A stretch of DNA of 64,000 nucleotides. Source: Dolomedes plantarius (taxonomy: Eukaryota; Arthropoda; Arachnida; Araneae; Dolomedidae). The notes beneath the pieces are model-generated. The model had not been told where the DNA came from. It made no database searches and was given only the letters and a program-made list of their open reading frames with translations. Shown one piece after another: positions 1-11,010 of this stretch; the first letter of the stretch is position 1, and the number at the start of each line of letters is the position of its first letter. Location: positions 42,507,893 to 42,571,892 of the forward strand of contig OU015492.1 in NCBI GenBank assembly GCA_907164885.2, given 5' to 3'. A program made the position numbers and the translations under genes.

Positions 1-566
1 ATTTAAGTTGCTATAATATTTCCTTCCAACTTACAGCCCCCGACTTTTCTATTACAAATCGAAGTCCTAAATTTTGAAATCTTGTCGATCTATATGTATT
101 TTTTATAGTCCGTCAGCTTTCTCCTGTCCTGTATCCTATCATACTAAAACATTTCAAAATCATTTTTAGTGATTTCTCACTTTGAAAGGCTATAATTGAT
201 AGAAATCCTAACTTCCGAGGACGTGAAGTGGCCAACCTATTCTGATGATCCCGCTGAAAGGATGCTTGAAAAGCAAAGTACTGTCTTTTGCCCTTCCCAT
301 CATAGAAGACCTTTCAAACGCATTTAATCAAAACTGCACTTCTTAATTTTATAAGTATTTCTTCAAACAATTTTTAAGGACCTGATTAATTTTCTATCCA
401 TCCTGAATATGAAGGTAAAGTCCTGGCTTCTAGAATAGCGCCAAAGCAACTAACTTGAGAACTGTAGCTGGAAATATTTTCCATCAATTATGTTGGCTAA
501 GGATCAGTATCGGCATTTAACAAAGCTATTTGTTCTACTAAAGTGGAGTGAAGGACTTTCAGCCTG
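1..566. other. AT-rich spacer, nothing recognised
   Basis: No long open frame, terminal repeat or RNA-like fold is visible on either strand. It leads directly into the 177-bp duplication. Confidence 0.6.
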
Positions 567-920
567 GTCAAGACGCAATACTTGGTCGGGTCAAGAACAC
601 TGTAATCGAAACTGAACCGGAATCTCAAGTTTTACATACTGCGTTGAAGTCTTGTGCTGTCCTCTCATAGGGTGTTTTTTCAGGATGCTCTCAAAATAAA
701 GTAACCAATAAAGTCACGGTGTATGTGGGTCAATGTCTTTCTAGTCAAGACGCAATACTTGGCCGGGTCAAGAATACTGTAATCAAAACTGGATCGGAAT
801 CTCATGTTTTACATACTGAGCTGAAGTCTTATGCTGTCCTCTCACAGGGTGTTTTTTCAGTACGATCTCATAATAAAGTAGCCAACAAAGTCGCAGTGTA
901 GATGGGTCAATGTCTTTAGG
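567..920 (+). repeat. Two-copy 177-bp tandem duplication, coding-compatible
   Basis: Two adjacent copies start at 567 and 744 with identical openings (GTCAAGACGCAATACTTGG). By eye they are about 87% identical with no indels over 177 bp, which is exactly 59 codons. In the plus frame beginning CAA (569, 746) both copies translate to the same peptide pattern (for example NTVI.T..ES..LHT.LKS). Copy 1 has one in-frame TAG near its middle; copy 2 stays open until TAG at about 899. The absence of indels and the multiple-of-three period suggest descent from a repetitive protein-coding sequence. I do not recognise the protein, and no splice sites or promoter are evident. It could equally be a non-coding duplication. 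Confidence 0.7.
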
Positions 921-3900
921 ACAAAAGTACCTACCACGTTGGGAAAAATGAGTTCTTCCTCAGGCTCAAATCCAGTTCACGTTAGTTTCTTTCCCTTCAT
1001 TCGTTATATTTTTGGTTTGATCTACCGGACATTTTTCTAATTTTAAGACAATTTTTGTACAAGTTAGCAAATATTGAGTTGTTTGTTATATGCTAAATCA
1101 AGATTTATCAGGCTTTATAATGTATTCAAGGAAATTTTACAAGTAATTTCAAGAACTGAATCTGGTTGACTTAAGCTGGTTGGGGAAAGATTAACTTGAA
1201 ATAAAGCTAAATATTAGTTTCTCATCTTAGATACCCCATTAGCTTACAAGTTTTTGGTTTTGACATTTGAGGTTTTTCTATCGATTCTATAACCTCTCTT
1301 GAAAGTAGATAACACGGAAACTGAGTCTAGGTACTTCATGTAACACAAAATGTCTTACATTTCTTTTTATCTGTGCAATTCAGTATCCTTGGTTATTCCC
1401 AACTATAAAAAGCATTCAATTATTTTCAAATGTTGAATTATGAAATTGATTAAAACTTCCAGAAATCTTCAGCATCATTTTATGTTTTCTTAAAAAAAGA
1501 ATGATTTTAATGAGCACAATATATCTAAATGGCTTTTGAACTACGAATGCAGTTTTCCTTCAACATCTGAATAAGTGCGAATGCAGAGCCTTTAGTACTA
1601 TTTTATGGCAAATTTATTTCCTTGCAAGATTTTTTTTTCTGTTTCGTTTAGAATGTTGGAAAGTGTTGAGTCTAGAATGTCAAATTCTCCAGAAAAATCT
1701 TTCTTTTTTTTACTTCTATTCTAAGCACCATAATTTAGATTTATCTTTTGCTCGTCTGACAGAGGTTTAAGCTTACTACAGTTATGAACACACTTAAAAA
1801 TGAAAACTCGCTGAAAAATTTTTTGAATCGGATCGAGTAAAAAATAAAGAAACGGAATGAAGGTCAGGGAAATAAATGAAGTGAACAATAACTCTTATCT
1901 CATGATATCTGTTCCGGTAAATGTCAGAATCTATTTATCTCATTTCTGCACAGAAAATGCGAGGAGAATGAATCTAAATGAGCCTTGACTCGAGTAGAGG
2001 AATATCATTTATCCACCAGAAGAATAATCTTATCAAAGGACTTGAATTCTGGAATATCCCTACCCTATATTCGAAGGAACCCAGTGAAATCCTCATATTA
2101 GTAAGAACAAAAATGACTTACTAATATCAGAAATTTGACTTTTTTTTTCTAAACCTGTAACTTTCCTCTATTTTAAAATTAAGCCAATCAAATTTTGCAT
2201 TATTTTCTTAAAATTTTCTTATAACTGGGTCTTTTATTTAATTTTGGTCAATAATATTTCAAAGATATTTTATACTTGCTATATTGTGCAAACCTGTGAT
2301 CACTTTAAAGCATTTTTAACGGTATTTATTTTCTTTGCAACTATGTAATTTATGTGATTTATCATTTTTAACGATAATTACAATTCTCCAAATTAAAACT
2401 GTCTACTGCAAGAAGGTATATATCCTTCAGTTCTCTTACAGAAAACCCGAGCGAACGTTTGAAAAGAATTTCAAAACATTGTTTTCACTCAAACCGCCAT
2501 TTCGTAGCTGTAATCCAAAGAAAAATTTCCCTTAACTTCCAAGTAAACTTGAATTTCTCTGCACTCTGAATGTCTAGAAAGGAAATAATACTCCCACTAC
2601 TTCAGCTCTGAGCTTGAAGTTTTAATAACGTAATTTGTCACGAAATATAAAAGTTTAGATAATAAAATAAAAGGCGTTGTCCACATGTCAATAGTAAATG
2701 AATTTGTTCATCAGTTTCTTTGACAGGCCAACTTCCAACATGACATATACTCCACCCCGTTGCCTCCCGCTTTAAAAGTGTCCCCCAGGAATTACACAAG
2801 ACGTTTAAAAAGTACAAGAAGTGACAGATACGGTTAGTATTGTTATTTTTGTCATTTTAGTCGATTTGTGCGTTACTGGTCTAAACTGTGAAGCCTGCAA
2901 AGAATATGAGAGTTACAGTGTAAAAACTTTGCCAAAACAGTTATAACTGTGATATATTAAAAAAAAATATTGCTTAAAGATAACAGATAAAGCTTTTAAG
3001 CGTGTCGTCATAGATTTAAAGTGATAGAATTGACAAAACTTAAAAGCGTAGATGTGTATTTGTAGGTAGGAAGTGATGTAAGAAATCGATAAATGTTAAC
3101 TGATAAAGATAGATATAAACATTATTTAACCCAGTTTGATATGTTATCTAAACGTTCTGTACACAAAAGGAAGTTATAAAAAAATTTTATTATACATTTT
3201 ACCGCCTAAAATGTAAATATTGTTCTTTTATCTACTAATTTCTTATCGAAAGATAGACAGAAAGCACGTGAAATAGTATAAACTCCCCTTTGAAAGAAAA
3301 GGAAACTTTTCTGGTATTAATTTACATTTCTTGAAATTGCAGATTAAACATAATATTACTATAAATTAGTTTTATTAAAATTGTAGGAAGTGCTACCCAT
3401 TCGTTATTCTCAAATGTTAAGGCTTTGGAATAGGAAAGTAAATAAAGTTCGGTAGTTATATAGGAAGGCTACTTTTATATATTTGAAGGGTGTGGTCTTG
3501 GAAGTTTTTATTACATATTGTTTTTTTTTTCTAACGTGGCACGTGCATTTTCTTCGGATGTTCACCCACTTCAAAGTAAAAGTTGTTAGTTTTCGGTATT
3601 CGGGGCTCAGTATAGGTGTGTAGCCCTTCTGAGGTAGGACTACTAACCTTGCGGCGATAGCTAGTGGAATATACGGCTATCATGCCGCTGCGTATTCGTG
3701 ATGAAATGCAATGACGAATGCAAGCATAAACTGGAAGGAGTTTAATCGTCAGAATAAAAATTATAATTTAATACATAAAAACAAAATAGATTTTTCCCAA
3801 CTCGGGAAGGAAATTATACAGAAATTCCTGCAGGGAAAAGAGTATGTGTGTGTGGAGCTAAAAACAACTGGGTTTTTAAATCTGTTCACATGAAATCAGG

Positions 3901-3957
3901 CATGCGCAGTAATGCCGATTTTAAATTGCTTATTTAGGAGAAAGTGAACAATTTTTG
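921..3957. other. AT-rich spacer, nothing recognised
   Basis: Three kilobases of low-complexity-leaning AT-rich DNA with several T and A homopolymers. Short open frames (for example 2335-2535 and 3711-3893) show no domain, no convincing codon bias and no neighbouring exon signals. I see no terminal repeats or target duplications. Confidence 0.5.
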
Positions 3958-4226
3958 TCTCCGAGACCACGGTGACACCACAGGTGAACCAACGTTGATC
4001 CCTGAATGTCTCAAATTAGACAAAGAACACTAAGGGACGACATCTGGTGGAATCGAAAGGTCCTTCCACCCAAATATCGTGTTGAGACATTCCGACCTAC
4101 TGATTTAATGTACCCGTACCCAGCATAGAAACGAGAGCATTCAGACACGCTTGCAGGGATTCGAACCCAGAACCATCAATGCCAAATTCTGACTATTAAT
4201 CTTCAGGTTGCCATGGGCCCCATCAG
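3958..4226 (-). mobile_element. tRNA-derived SINE relic (family A-like)
   Basis: Read on the minus strand, the block begins with a tRNA-like head near 4226 and has a good B-box match (GGGTTCGAATCCC, plus strand 4163-4175). Downstream parts resemble the 'family A' SINE at 4621-4950: a stretch ending in GGTCGGAATG, then CCAGATGTCGTCCC matching CCAGATGTCACCCC. The copy is diverged and I cannot define a clean target duplication. Boundaries are approximate. It is not a functional tRNA gene, since the body continues far past tRNA length and the acceptor stem does not close. Confidence 0.55.
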
Positions 4227-4620
4227 AGATTATAAATTTACCCTTTAAACTTTTTAACAAGACGGGAATAAGGATGCTACACAGTCATCGAAGCGTTCCT
4301 ACTTTATGCAGAGTTTGGTATTTCTTGTGTTATCTAGGCGATAGAAACACTTGAAAGCTTATTACCAAGCGAATGATGTTGAAAGTGGGAGATTAGGACA
4401 TTCATCTAATTCTGTGTAAATAAACGAAAGATTGAACTGCTGCAACTATAATTTGTTTGAATACGAAGCATCAAATGCACAAAACCAGAATGTATCACCT
4501 AAAAAGAAAATCACTCAGGTAACCACTCTATGAAAATAAATAAATCTCTGAACAAATTTTCACAAAATGGTTGACATTTGCAAGCAGAAGAATTAATGAT
4601 TTTATAAACACTGGAGGTCA

Positions 4621-4950
4621 TGTTGTTGCTTATGTACCCTGGCCGGAATATATTCCAGACCAAGTCCATATAGGTTTGCTGGCAGAGGGTTGCGGCTCCA
4701 GTTTATAATGGCACCACAAAGGTCGGAGTACGACTTAACCAGGTGCCACCTCAATTTCGACCGAGCAACCCCAGGGGTGACATCTGGGGGATCATACCTT
4801 CCCCACCAACTGACCTCAAAGAAGGATTTTCCGGTCTACCGATTTAACATGCCCATATCCGGCGTAGACACGAATGTATTTTATTGCGCTCCCGATAATC
4901 CTCAGTATCAAAAGACAACAAGCTACGAGTAGGCTACCTCTGGCCCACGG
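4621..4950 (-). mobile_element. tRNA-derived SINE, family A
   Basis: A minus-strand SINE of about 330 bp. The head starts near 4950 (GGGCCAGAGGTAGCC, A-box-like) and the tail is the AT-rich ATAAGCAACAACA at the left edge. It is bordered by near-matching 8-bp repeats (GGAGGTCA at 4613-4620 and GGAAGTCA just past the head), consistent with a target-site duplication. The same body recurs at 10765-11010 and 41836-42329. Its last ~120 bp (TAAGTCGTACTCCGACC, GTGGTGCC, GGAGCCGCAAC) are shared with SINE family C, which has a different head, so the two families share a 3' domain. That domain is probably the part recognised by a partner LINE (inference). Confidence 0.7.
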
Positions 4951-5028
4951 GAAGTCAATGCACACTAAATCTTATGCATAAATGACCAATCAAACCACCC
5001 TAATGCAACCCATGAAGTCATACCTTAA

Positions 5029-5190
5029 GAAGATTTAGAAGTTGGGTCAGTAAAATCCATTCATGTTTTTAAAGGAGAATCTCAGATTAAAGCACTCAAG
5101 TTTACTACAGATTTTCGTTTTCCAGAGGATGAAAATTTTAATATATTAGAAGAAATAATTACAGCAATTGATGACAAAGGAGAATTTTAA
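5029..5190 (+). other. Short open segment, possible exon relic
   Basis: Directly after a TAA, 53 codons stay open to TAA at 5188. The composition is protein-like: acidic, with the stretch FTTDFRFPEDENFNILEE. I see no start codon, no splice consensus I would trust and no family I recognise. It may be a relic of a retroposed exon or simple chance. Confidence 0.15.
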
Positions 5191-8100
5191 TAAAGGAAAA
5201 CTGAATTATTATTACTTTTAGATGGAAAGTGAAGAGCGAAAAATACACTTTTAATCTTTTTTTTTCCCGCATATATTAATTTTAAAGACGTCAAATCTAA
5301 TGTTTGGCAAACCCCTTATAGGTGATGTGCTGTAGACTATCCCGAATCATAATTCAACAAAATAAAGACAAAGAATCTTGTCGATCTCAATTTAAATGAA
5401 GAAAGAATATTTTGCCCGCCACAAAGCTCATTTTCTCCCAGAAAAAAAGATCTTTCACATACAAATATCTGGGAGGTAAAATTAAACATTTTGAGAAGCC
5501 CCGTTCTTCAAAACATTCCAGACGGTGGTAAATGAGAAAAGACAAAATCGAAGAATGAAGAATCTCTGCGCGTGGTGTGGAAAGGAAAATCTTTGATCCT
5601 CCCTTCCACTAAATGAGGATGTATTTGACAGACAGTGAAATCACACATATTCAATAAAATCACAAAAAAATGGTTTCTTCGACACTGGTTTCGCCGGAGA
5701 CAAATTATTACTAACTTATTATTTATCCAAACTTAAAGAAATAATTTTTCTTATGAATTGGAAATGAATAAATTAAAATTATTAATAAGGGTAATAGTTG
5801 ATGCAAAAAAGTGCAACAGGCTTTATAGTTGTTAAAACACTTTTTAAGAAGTTGTGTTTTTAAGTCATCGAAGAACTGGAATAATCAAAGATTGTAACAT
5901 ATATGTAAACCTGGTAGTTCTTAGATTTCGAGGGGTGCAAAAATGAAGTATAAAATTTAAATGTTAAATGTTATATCTTTCTTGCTACGTTTATTTCCTA
6001 CTCAAGTTAATTTCGGAGTGACAACACAATACGGCGTATTTGTATTTAATAACATTTACTTTATTAATGCATTTTAATAAAATCAAATACTCTTATAGTC
6101 CGATTCCATATAGTTTGTTCAATATTAGCTTTTTAAAAATTTATATTTGATTCAATAGTATTAAAAATAAAATGTAATAAACTAAAAAAAATTAATACTA
6201 TAAACAGTTATATATAAGATCATCTAAAAATTAAACTGTAATAACAGTAAATCTTTAAATAGATTGTATACTTTAATACATTTTTCTATCCATCTCCCTC
6301 CTCCACCCATAATATGGTGTAATGGCACGTAAAGCTTTGTGGGGCAATCACCAGCAACAGATAATTTTTAAAAAAATCTGTGGGGTTGAAGAAACCATTA
6401 GGTGAGCCCTCAACGAATTCTAACATTCTTGGGGTCGGAACTATAATCCATGCGTGCCTGATCTTTCCCGAAAGCTTGAGAAAAATCTCTGTGTTTACAT
6501 CAGCGACCACGTTGAGAACTGCTATACCTGTCACTTGGTGGCCGTTTTTCAAAAATTTTGACACTACAGAAGACATAAGTTTCCACTTAACTGCCTATCA
6601 GGCCGATTCAGACGCGGCCTGTCATCGCCAGTGTATTTTCACGATCCCGTCCCGAAAACAAGATGTTTTAACAGAAGAACACCCGCATCGTTGTAAAGAA
6701 TTTAGCTGAATATATATCCAGACACTTTGGATTTTCGAGAGTCCCTGCTAAGATCCGGACTGAAACGGCCGCACCAGTTCTGCCTCCTGGGAAGCCGTTG
6801 TTAAAATATTTCGTAACCAGTCATCTCGTTGAATTGTAATTTGTTTAAATCCGAATATTAAATGTGTTAAGTTTTAGTTAAATTATGGTCTGTTTTCTTC
6901 AAAATCTGAAACTACTCGGACTTTGCGTACAATTTTTCACGAAATTTATCGTTACAGCATTCATCAACGGCAGAAGCTGTCACAATGGCGGTAGTTTAAA
7001 CATAAGCAGGAATTCTACATACCTTAGAAGAATTTAGGCTTATGTTATTGTGGGTGACTGAACGCAAAACAGTTGGTCTTACAAAAAATATAATTAACTT
7101 TAATTTATAAAACCCGAAGGCTGAAATACTACATTAATATGTTGTCCAGGTTCGTAACTAACATTGTAAAGGTTTAAAACAAAATACTATAGATATGAAT
7201 GTTAGGGACTGTGTTCAGGTAATTCTCAAAATCTTTCTCTCCACCCTTTTTCATAGGGTATTATACGTTTACATTTCCTTTCATCGGGAGTATAAAACAC
7301 AATATTATCCACACAAAGAATTAAAGAATCTCTTTTAATATACCCATTATAACTCATGTAATACATTTTCATGAATGTACTGAATAGTTAATTATTTTTA
7401 ATTTCAGATGAATAGATGATTTCCATCTTCGAAATTATTGTTTATTCAGAAGTAACGGTGCCTTTGGAAGAATATTCTTCGAATAGTAAAAAGTAAATCC
7501 TTAATTATCAATTAAATGAAAATAATTTTATTTTAAAAAGCAACCTGTGGCGAAAACTAAGAACCTTTACTTGATATTAATTAGCTATAAAAATATCAGT
7601 AGTATGCGGTTTTATGCAAAATAAATGAAGAAAATAGTATATACTTTATTTTATAAAGGAAATTACCAAAACTTTTGTTTATTTATTGAAACTTTTATAT
7701 GTACTACGTCTGTTTTCGGTACATGCATTATGAATATTAGTAAAATTTCAAAAGTTTTGAAGAAAAGAAAGTTTCATGTTCAAAATTTTGATGAGTTTAC
7801 ATTTACTTTAGTAGATGGTCGTGATGACGAAAGTGGATTTTTATAACAGACCTGTGTATCTGTGCTGTGGATAATTTGAAGAGTTTAACTTAGAGAAGTA
7901 AAATTAAGTATTTCAGATCTATAATGAATGCTGTACAACAAAATGTTAAGATGGAAGAAACATGCTATTAATATTTTTGAGTGAAAATTTTCAAAGTTTT
8001 TGCTTTCCTGTGTGAACAATGACTTAATAGGTATAAGTGATGCAATAAATTAATGTAACCTTTAAATTTTATTAGCATAGTAGTACATTTTTGATTAATT

Positions 8101-8206
8101 ATGAATTTTCTGGAATGAGAGCATACCGTGATACAACGAGAGGTTAATATTCAAATCTCTCCCCCACCTATACATTACGACTTTTAACTTATTCCAACAA
8201 GATATT
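5191..8206. other. AT-rich spacer with a possible LTR relic
   Basis: Mostly featureless. Overlapping open frames on opposite strands at 6286-6709 are unrecognised and exclude one another. Around 6700-6900 a TATATAT run, a TTTTCGAGAGTCCCTG stretch and ACGGCCG occur in the same order as in the solo LTR at 37805-38427, so a diverged LTR relic is possible. No termini or target duplication could be fixed. Confidence 0.3.
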
Positions 8207-8214
8207 CTTTAGCA

Positions 8215-8533
8215 CAGTGGTCCCCAACCCCCGGGCTACGGACCGGTACGGGTCCGTGGATCAAATGGTACCGGGCCGCCAGCTTATGGCCACAAGCTCA
8301 GGGTTCTCATTGATTTAGCGTTCTAGTGAGTTAAAATGTTAAATCACTTTATATTAATTTTTTGGTGTAACTGTATTTTATTTTGAAGGCATGTTTAAGT
8401 ACAATTAAATTAAAATTATTAAATCAAAACGATCTAAAATATAAATAATCAACGTCCCCCCCCCCTCATAGGGCCGCGGTAAAATTATCAAACGTTGACC
8501 GGTCCGCGGCGGTAAAAAGGTTGGGGAGCACTG
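8215..8533. mobile_element. Non-autonomous hAT element (MITE), 319 bp
   Basis: Terminal inverted repeats are CAGTGGTCCCCAACC on the left and the complement of CAGTGCTCCCCAACC on the right (one mismatch in 15). They are flanked by an exact 8-bp target duplication, CTTTAGCA (8207-8214 and 8534-8541). Eight-base duplications and CAG-type termini are the hAT superfamily signature. GC-rich subterminal blocks (CCCCGGGCTACGGACCGGTAC; CCGGTCCGCGG) surround an AT-rich core with no open frame, so it must have been mobilised by a transposase encoded elsewhere. Confidence 0.92.
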
Positions 8534-8736
8534 CTTTAGCAGATATCGTTGTCTGGTACTACTTGAGGGGAAAACAGCTCTATCAACTTTCTCAACAGGT
8601 CTCCGCTGTTCGGGAATTGTGGAAAATCTGTCGTAATGGCATATAATGTTTTTCCTATGAATAGCACGTTTTGTACTTACTTATACTTCCCAAAACAATA
8701 TCTTGTTAAAACAATATCAAGTTCTCAAAGTTTACT

Positions 8737-8950
8737 TATGGGGGTGCGGGGTCAAATGTACCGGTCTTGACATTTGACTCGGTTTAAAATAACGGGACCG
8801 GACTCTCAGCCAAGTCGGACTCCAACCCTTGTGGTGCTGAGTAAAAACCGGAAACGTATTTTCGAGCCCAATAGCCTATAATGGCCTTGAAATGATGTTG
8901 CTGTTGGTCAAGGGGCATAAGCCAAAACAACAAGAACAACAATACATATG
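8737..8950 (+). mobile_element. 5'-truncated SINE, family C
   Basis: Starts within the body of the family C SINE (GGGGGTGCGGGGTCAAATG) and runs through CAAGTCGGACTCCAACCCTTGTGGTGCT to a tail of CAACAAGAACAACAATAC. The tRNA-like head present in the 21112 and 39772 copies is missing. 5' truncation is usual for LINE-mobilised sequences. Confidence 0.7.
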
Positions 8951-9004
8951 TTGTTGATTTCTTTTTGCATCAGAACAGGGGTAGGCAAGGTTTACGAAAA
9001 ACAT

Positions 9005-9360
9005 TCTACGAGAACAAGGGTGGCCTTCAAACTAAATTAACTAAAAACTGGTTAGTAATAGAAAATACAAAATTACTTACAAAACCAGATATATGATTTG
9101 TCATAAACTTGGTTTAAACATTGTGCAATTCAATAATATCAGCGTTAATTTGGCATATCATTTGTGTGAGACAGAGTACATACTGCGAGGGCAAGGATGA
9201 CGTCTAAACTAACTACTGAAAACTGGTTAATAACAGATAATATAAATGTAATAAATTACAGCACTATATATGATTTACCATTAACTTGGTTTAAATATTG
9301 CGCAATGCAATAACATCAACGTTAATTTGGAATATCGTGGATATGAGACAGAAATAAATA
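9005..9360. repeat. Two-copy tandem duplication, ~176 bp
   Basis: Two adjacent blocks share, in order, AACTGGTTA(G/A)TAA, ATATATGATTT and CTTGGTTTAAA(C/T)ATTG, plus a run ending GTTAATTTGG. The spacing between matching landmarks is 175-177 bp. By eye they are around 80% identical with small indels. Open frames are not shared, so nothing suggests coding. Confidence 0.7.
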
Positions 9361-10439
9361 ATCAATATTTCTTAACCTGTATCAGAAAACATTAAGCTAT
9401 TGGGAAATGCTATACTCATTTCGTGAACCATTTGCTTGGTTAATTGATGCTTTATATCGTATTAATAAGGTCGTATAGAATCCTAAATTATTCGCAAATA
9501 ACTCGAAATGTTTAAACCCTTTTCGATCGTAGCAATTTATTGACTGACTTATAATCAAAGAGATTTATTTTAATGAATTTTATAGTGTTAATGACCAATT
9601 AAACTATTTATATGTATGACGGTGAAGTGTAGCTTGACATTTTGTATAATAATGTTCGAAAATCTTTTTAATATAAAATACTAAATATTCCAGTTAAACA
9701 TGCTATTCTGATATAATTAAGTTTGTTTTTATTACATAGGTTCACTAAAAGAGAAATCCAATTTAGTATGAATCGAATAACGTAAAACATTTTCTGAACT
9801 TGAAAACTCAGTCAGTTTACATTAGTTGACATTAATAGCTTCCACTTAATGAAATTAAATTTTCTTTTGGTCAAATAGACTCTAGAATTAATAGAATTTA
9901 ATAGAGTCTTAAATTAGTTGTGCTATTTTTCTATCAGAATGGAGCTCACAGAACATTACCACGTTTCTCCAGTAATAGACGAAACAAATGAAAATTGATA
10001 CTAATTTTTTCTAACGTCTCATAAAAAAACAATCGGAGTCTATTTAGATAAAGTCTTAGAGGGTCGTTGTCTCAGTTTCAATTTAGTTAAGTGTCTATTG
10101 GGATGTGTGCTTAAATGCTCTGAAGCAATTAAGCGCTTGCTATGTTTATTGGATGCTTTATCTTTTAATTACGAAGAAAAAAATCAGTTGATAAAGGCTA
10201 TATATGTCAAGAACAAAACTGATTCATTACGAAACCAAATTCGATATGTTTGGATGTACCTTGTAAATACCTTTCCTAAAATTTCCATTCATTTCTATGT
10301 AAATGGTATTATGCATTAATATTATTTTGGTCCTTTTAACGATATTAAAACGCAATTTTTTATTCATTTTAAACGCAGGGCATTTCTACGGAAGCATTAC
10401 CCCAAACACCACGATTAATTGTTGGATTCTTCAAGGAAT
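9361..10439. other. AT-rich spacer, nothing recognised
   Basis: One open frame of 73 codons (10098-10319) has no recognisable domain or supporting signals. No repeats with termini were seen. Confidence 0.5.
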
Positions 10440-10757
10440 ACCATGTTTGTTTGTTTGATTGTTGTCGTACCTGCGAATAGTGCGAAGCACTATCCACAGA
10501 AGAGGGGGTGCCATTGCCCCAAGAGAGGTTGGACTTCTATACGTTGGTCCATGAATTTTGAACCCGGGACTGGACCACACCAACCTGACCCAACTCCAGA
10601 GGTATTTTGAGAACTTTGTGAACATTGCAGCTACGACAGATTTTTCGTGCACCAGCCGCCATTAGTGTACACGGCGATGGTTTTGTCAGGGACGGACATC
10701 GAACCAGTGACGTGTAGGTCACTGGCTCGCTGCGTTTGCCAACCGGGCCACCGCGCC
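10440..10757 (-). mobile_element. SINE family C, minus strand, diverged
   Basis: Minus-strand reading gives the family C head (GCGCGGTGGCCCGGTTGGC) with an A-box-like start, then CACTGGTTCGATG as the B-box region. It continues through ACACTAATGGCGGCTGG, TACCTCTGGAG and GGGTTCAAAATTCATGG, and ends in an (ACAA)n-type tail (plus strand TTTGTTTGTTTG at about 10446). The 3' half is more diverged than in other copies. No clean target duplication was found. The next SINE (10765) abuts its head. Confidence 0.6.
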
Positions 10758-10764
10758 TTTGAAA

Positions 10765-11010
10765 CACCGTTTAGGAGAGCTGATACAGCTCCTGGTACCA
10801 CCACAATTTAGACCGATCTTCCCCAGGGACGAAATCTTCCTCTCATCCCTACAAAACTCAGATAAGGACTTTTCTGCCTACAGATCTAGCGTTCCCATAC
10901 TCGGTCTATAGATATCAGAGAACTCAGTGGCGCTTGTCATGACTCAAACGGAAATCTCTCAGTGTCGAATCTTGATGCGCTAACCACCCGGTTGCACCAG
11001 CCCTTTAGAA
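10765..11010 (-). mobile_element. SINE family A-like copy, minus strand
   Basis: The minus-strand head is GGTGCAACCGGGTGGTTAGC, with A-box-like spacing. The body matches family A: GGGAACGCTAGATCTGTAGG corresponds to GGGCATGTTAAATCGGTAGA, followed by AAAAGTCCTTATCTGAG. The 3' shared domain is lost or diverged. Boundaries are approximate. Confidence 0.5.

Noticed and set aside
4160..4180. Good tRNA B box (GGGTTCGAATCCC complement)
   Set aside because: No cloverleaf or acceptor stem closes around it, and the sequence continues as a dispersed SINE.
6286..6709. Opposed ORFs of 96 and 109 codons
   Set aside because: They overlap on opposite strands, match no family I know and lie in a possible LTR relic. 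Neither is supported as a gene.
10098..10319. 73-codon ORF
   Set aside because: No domain, no promoter or splice signals, and length within what AT-rich spacer yields by chance.
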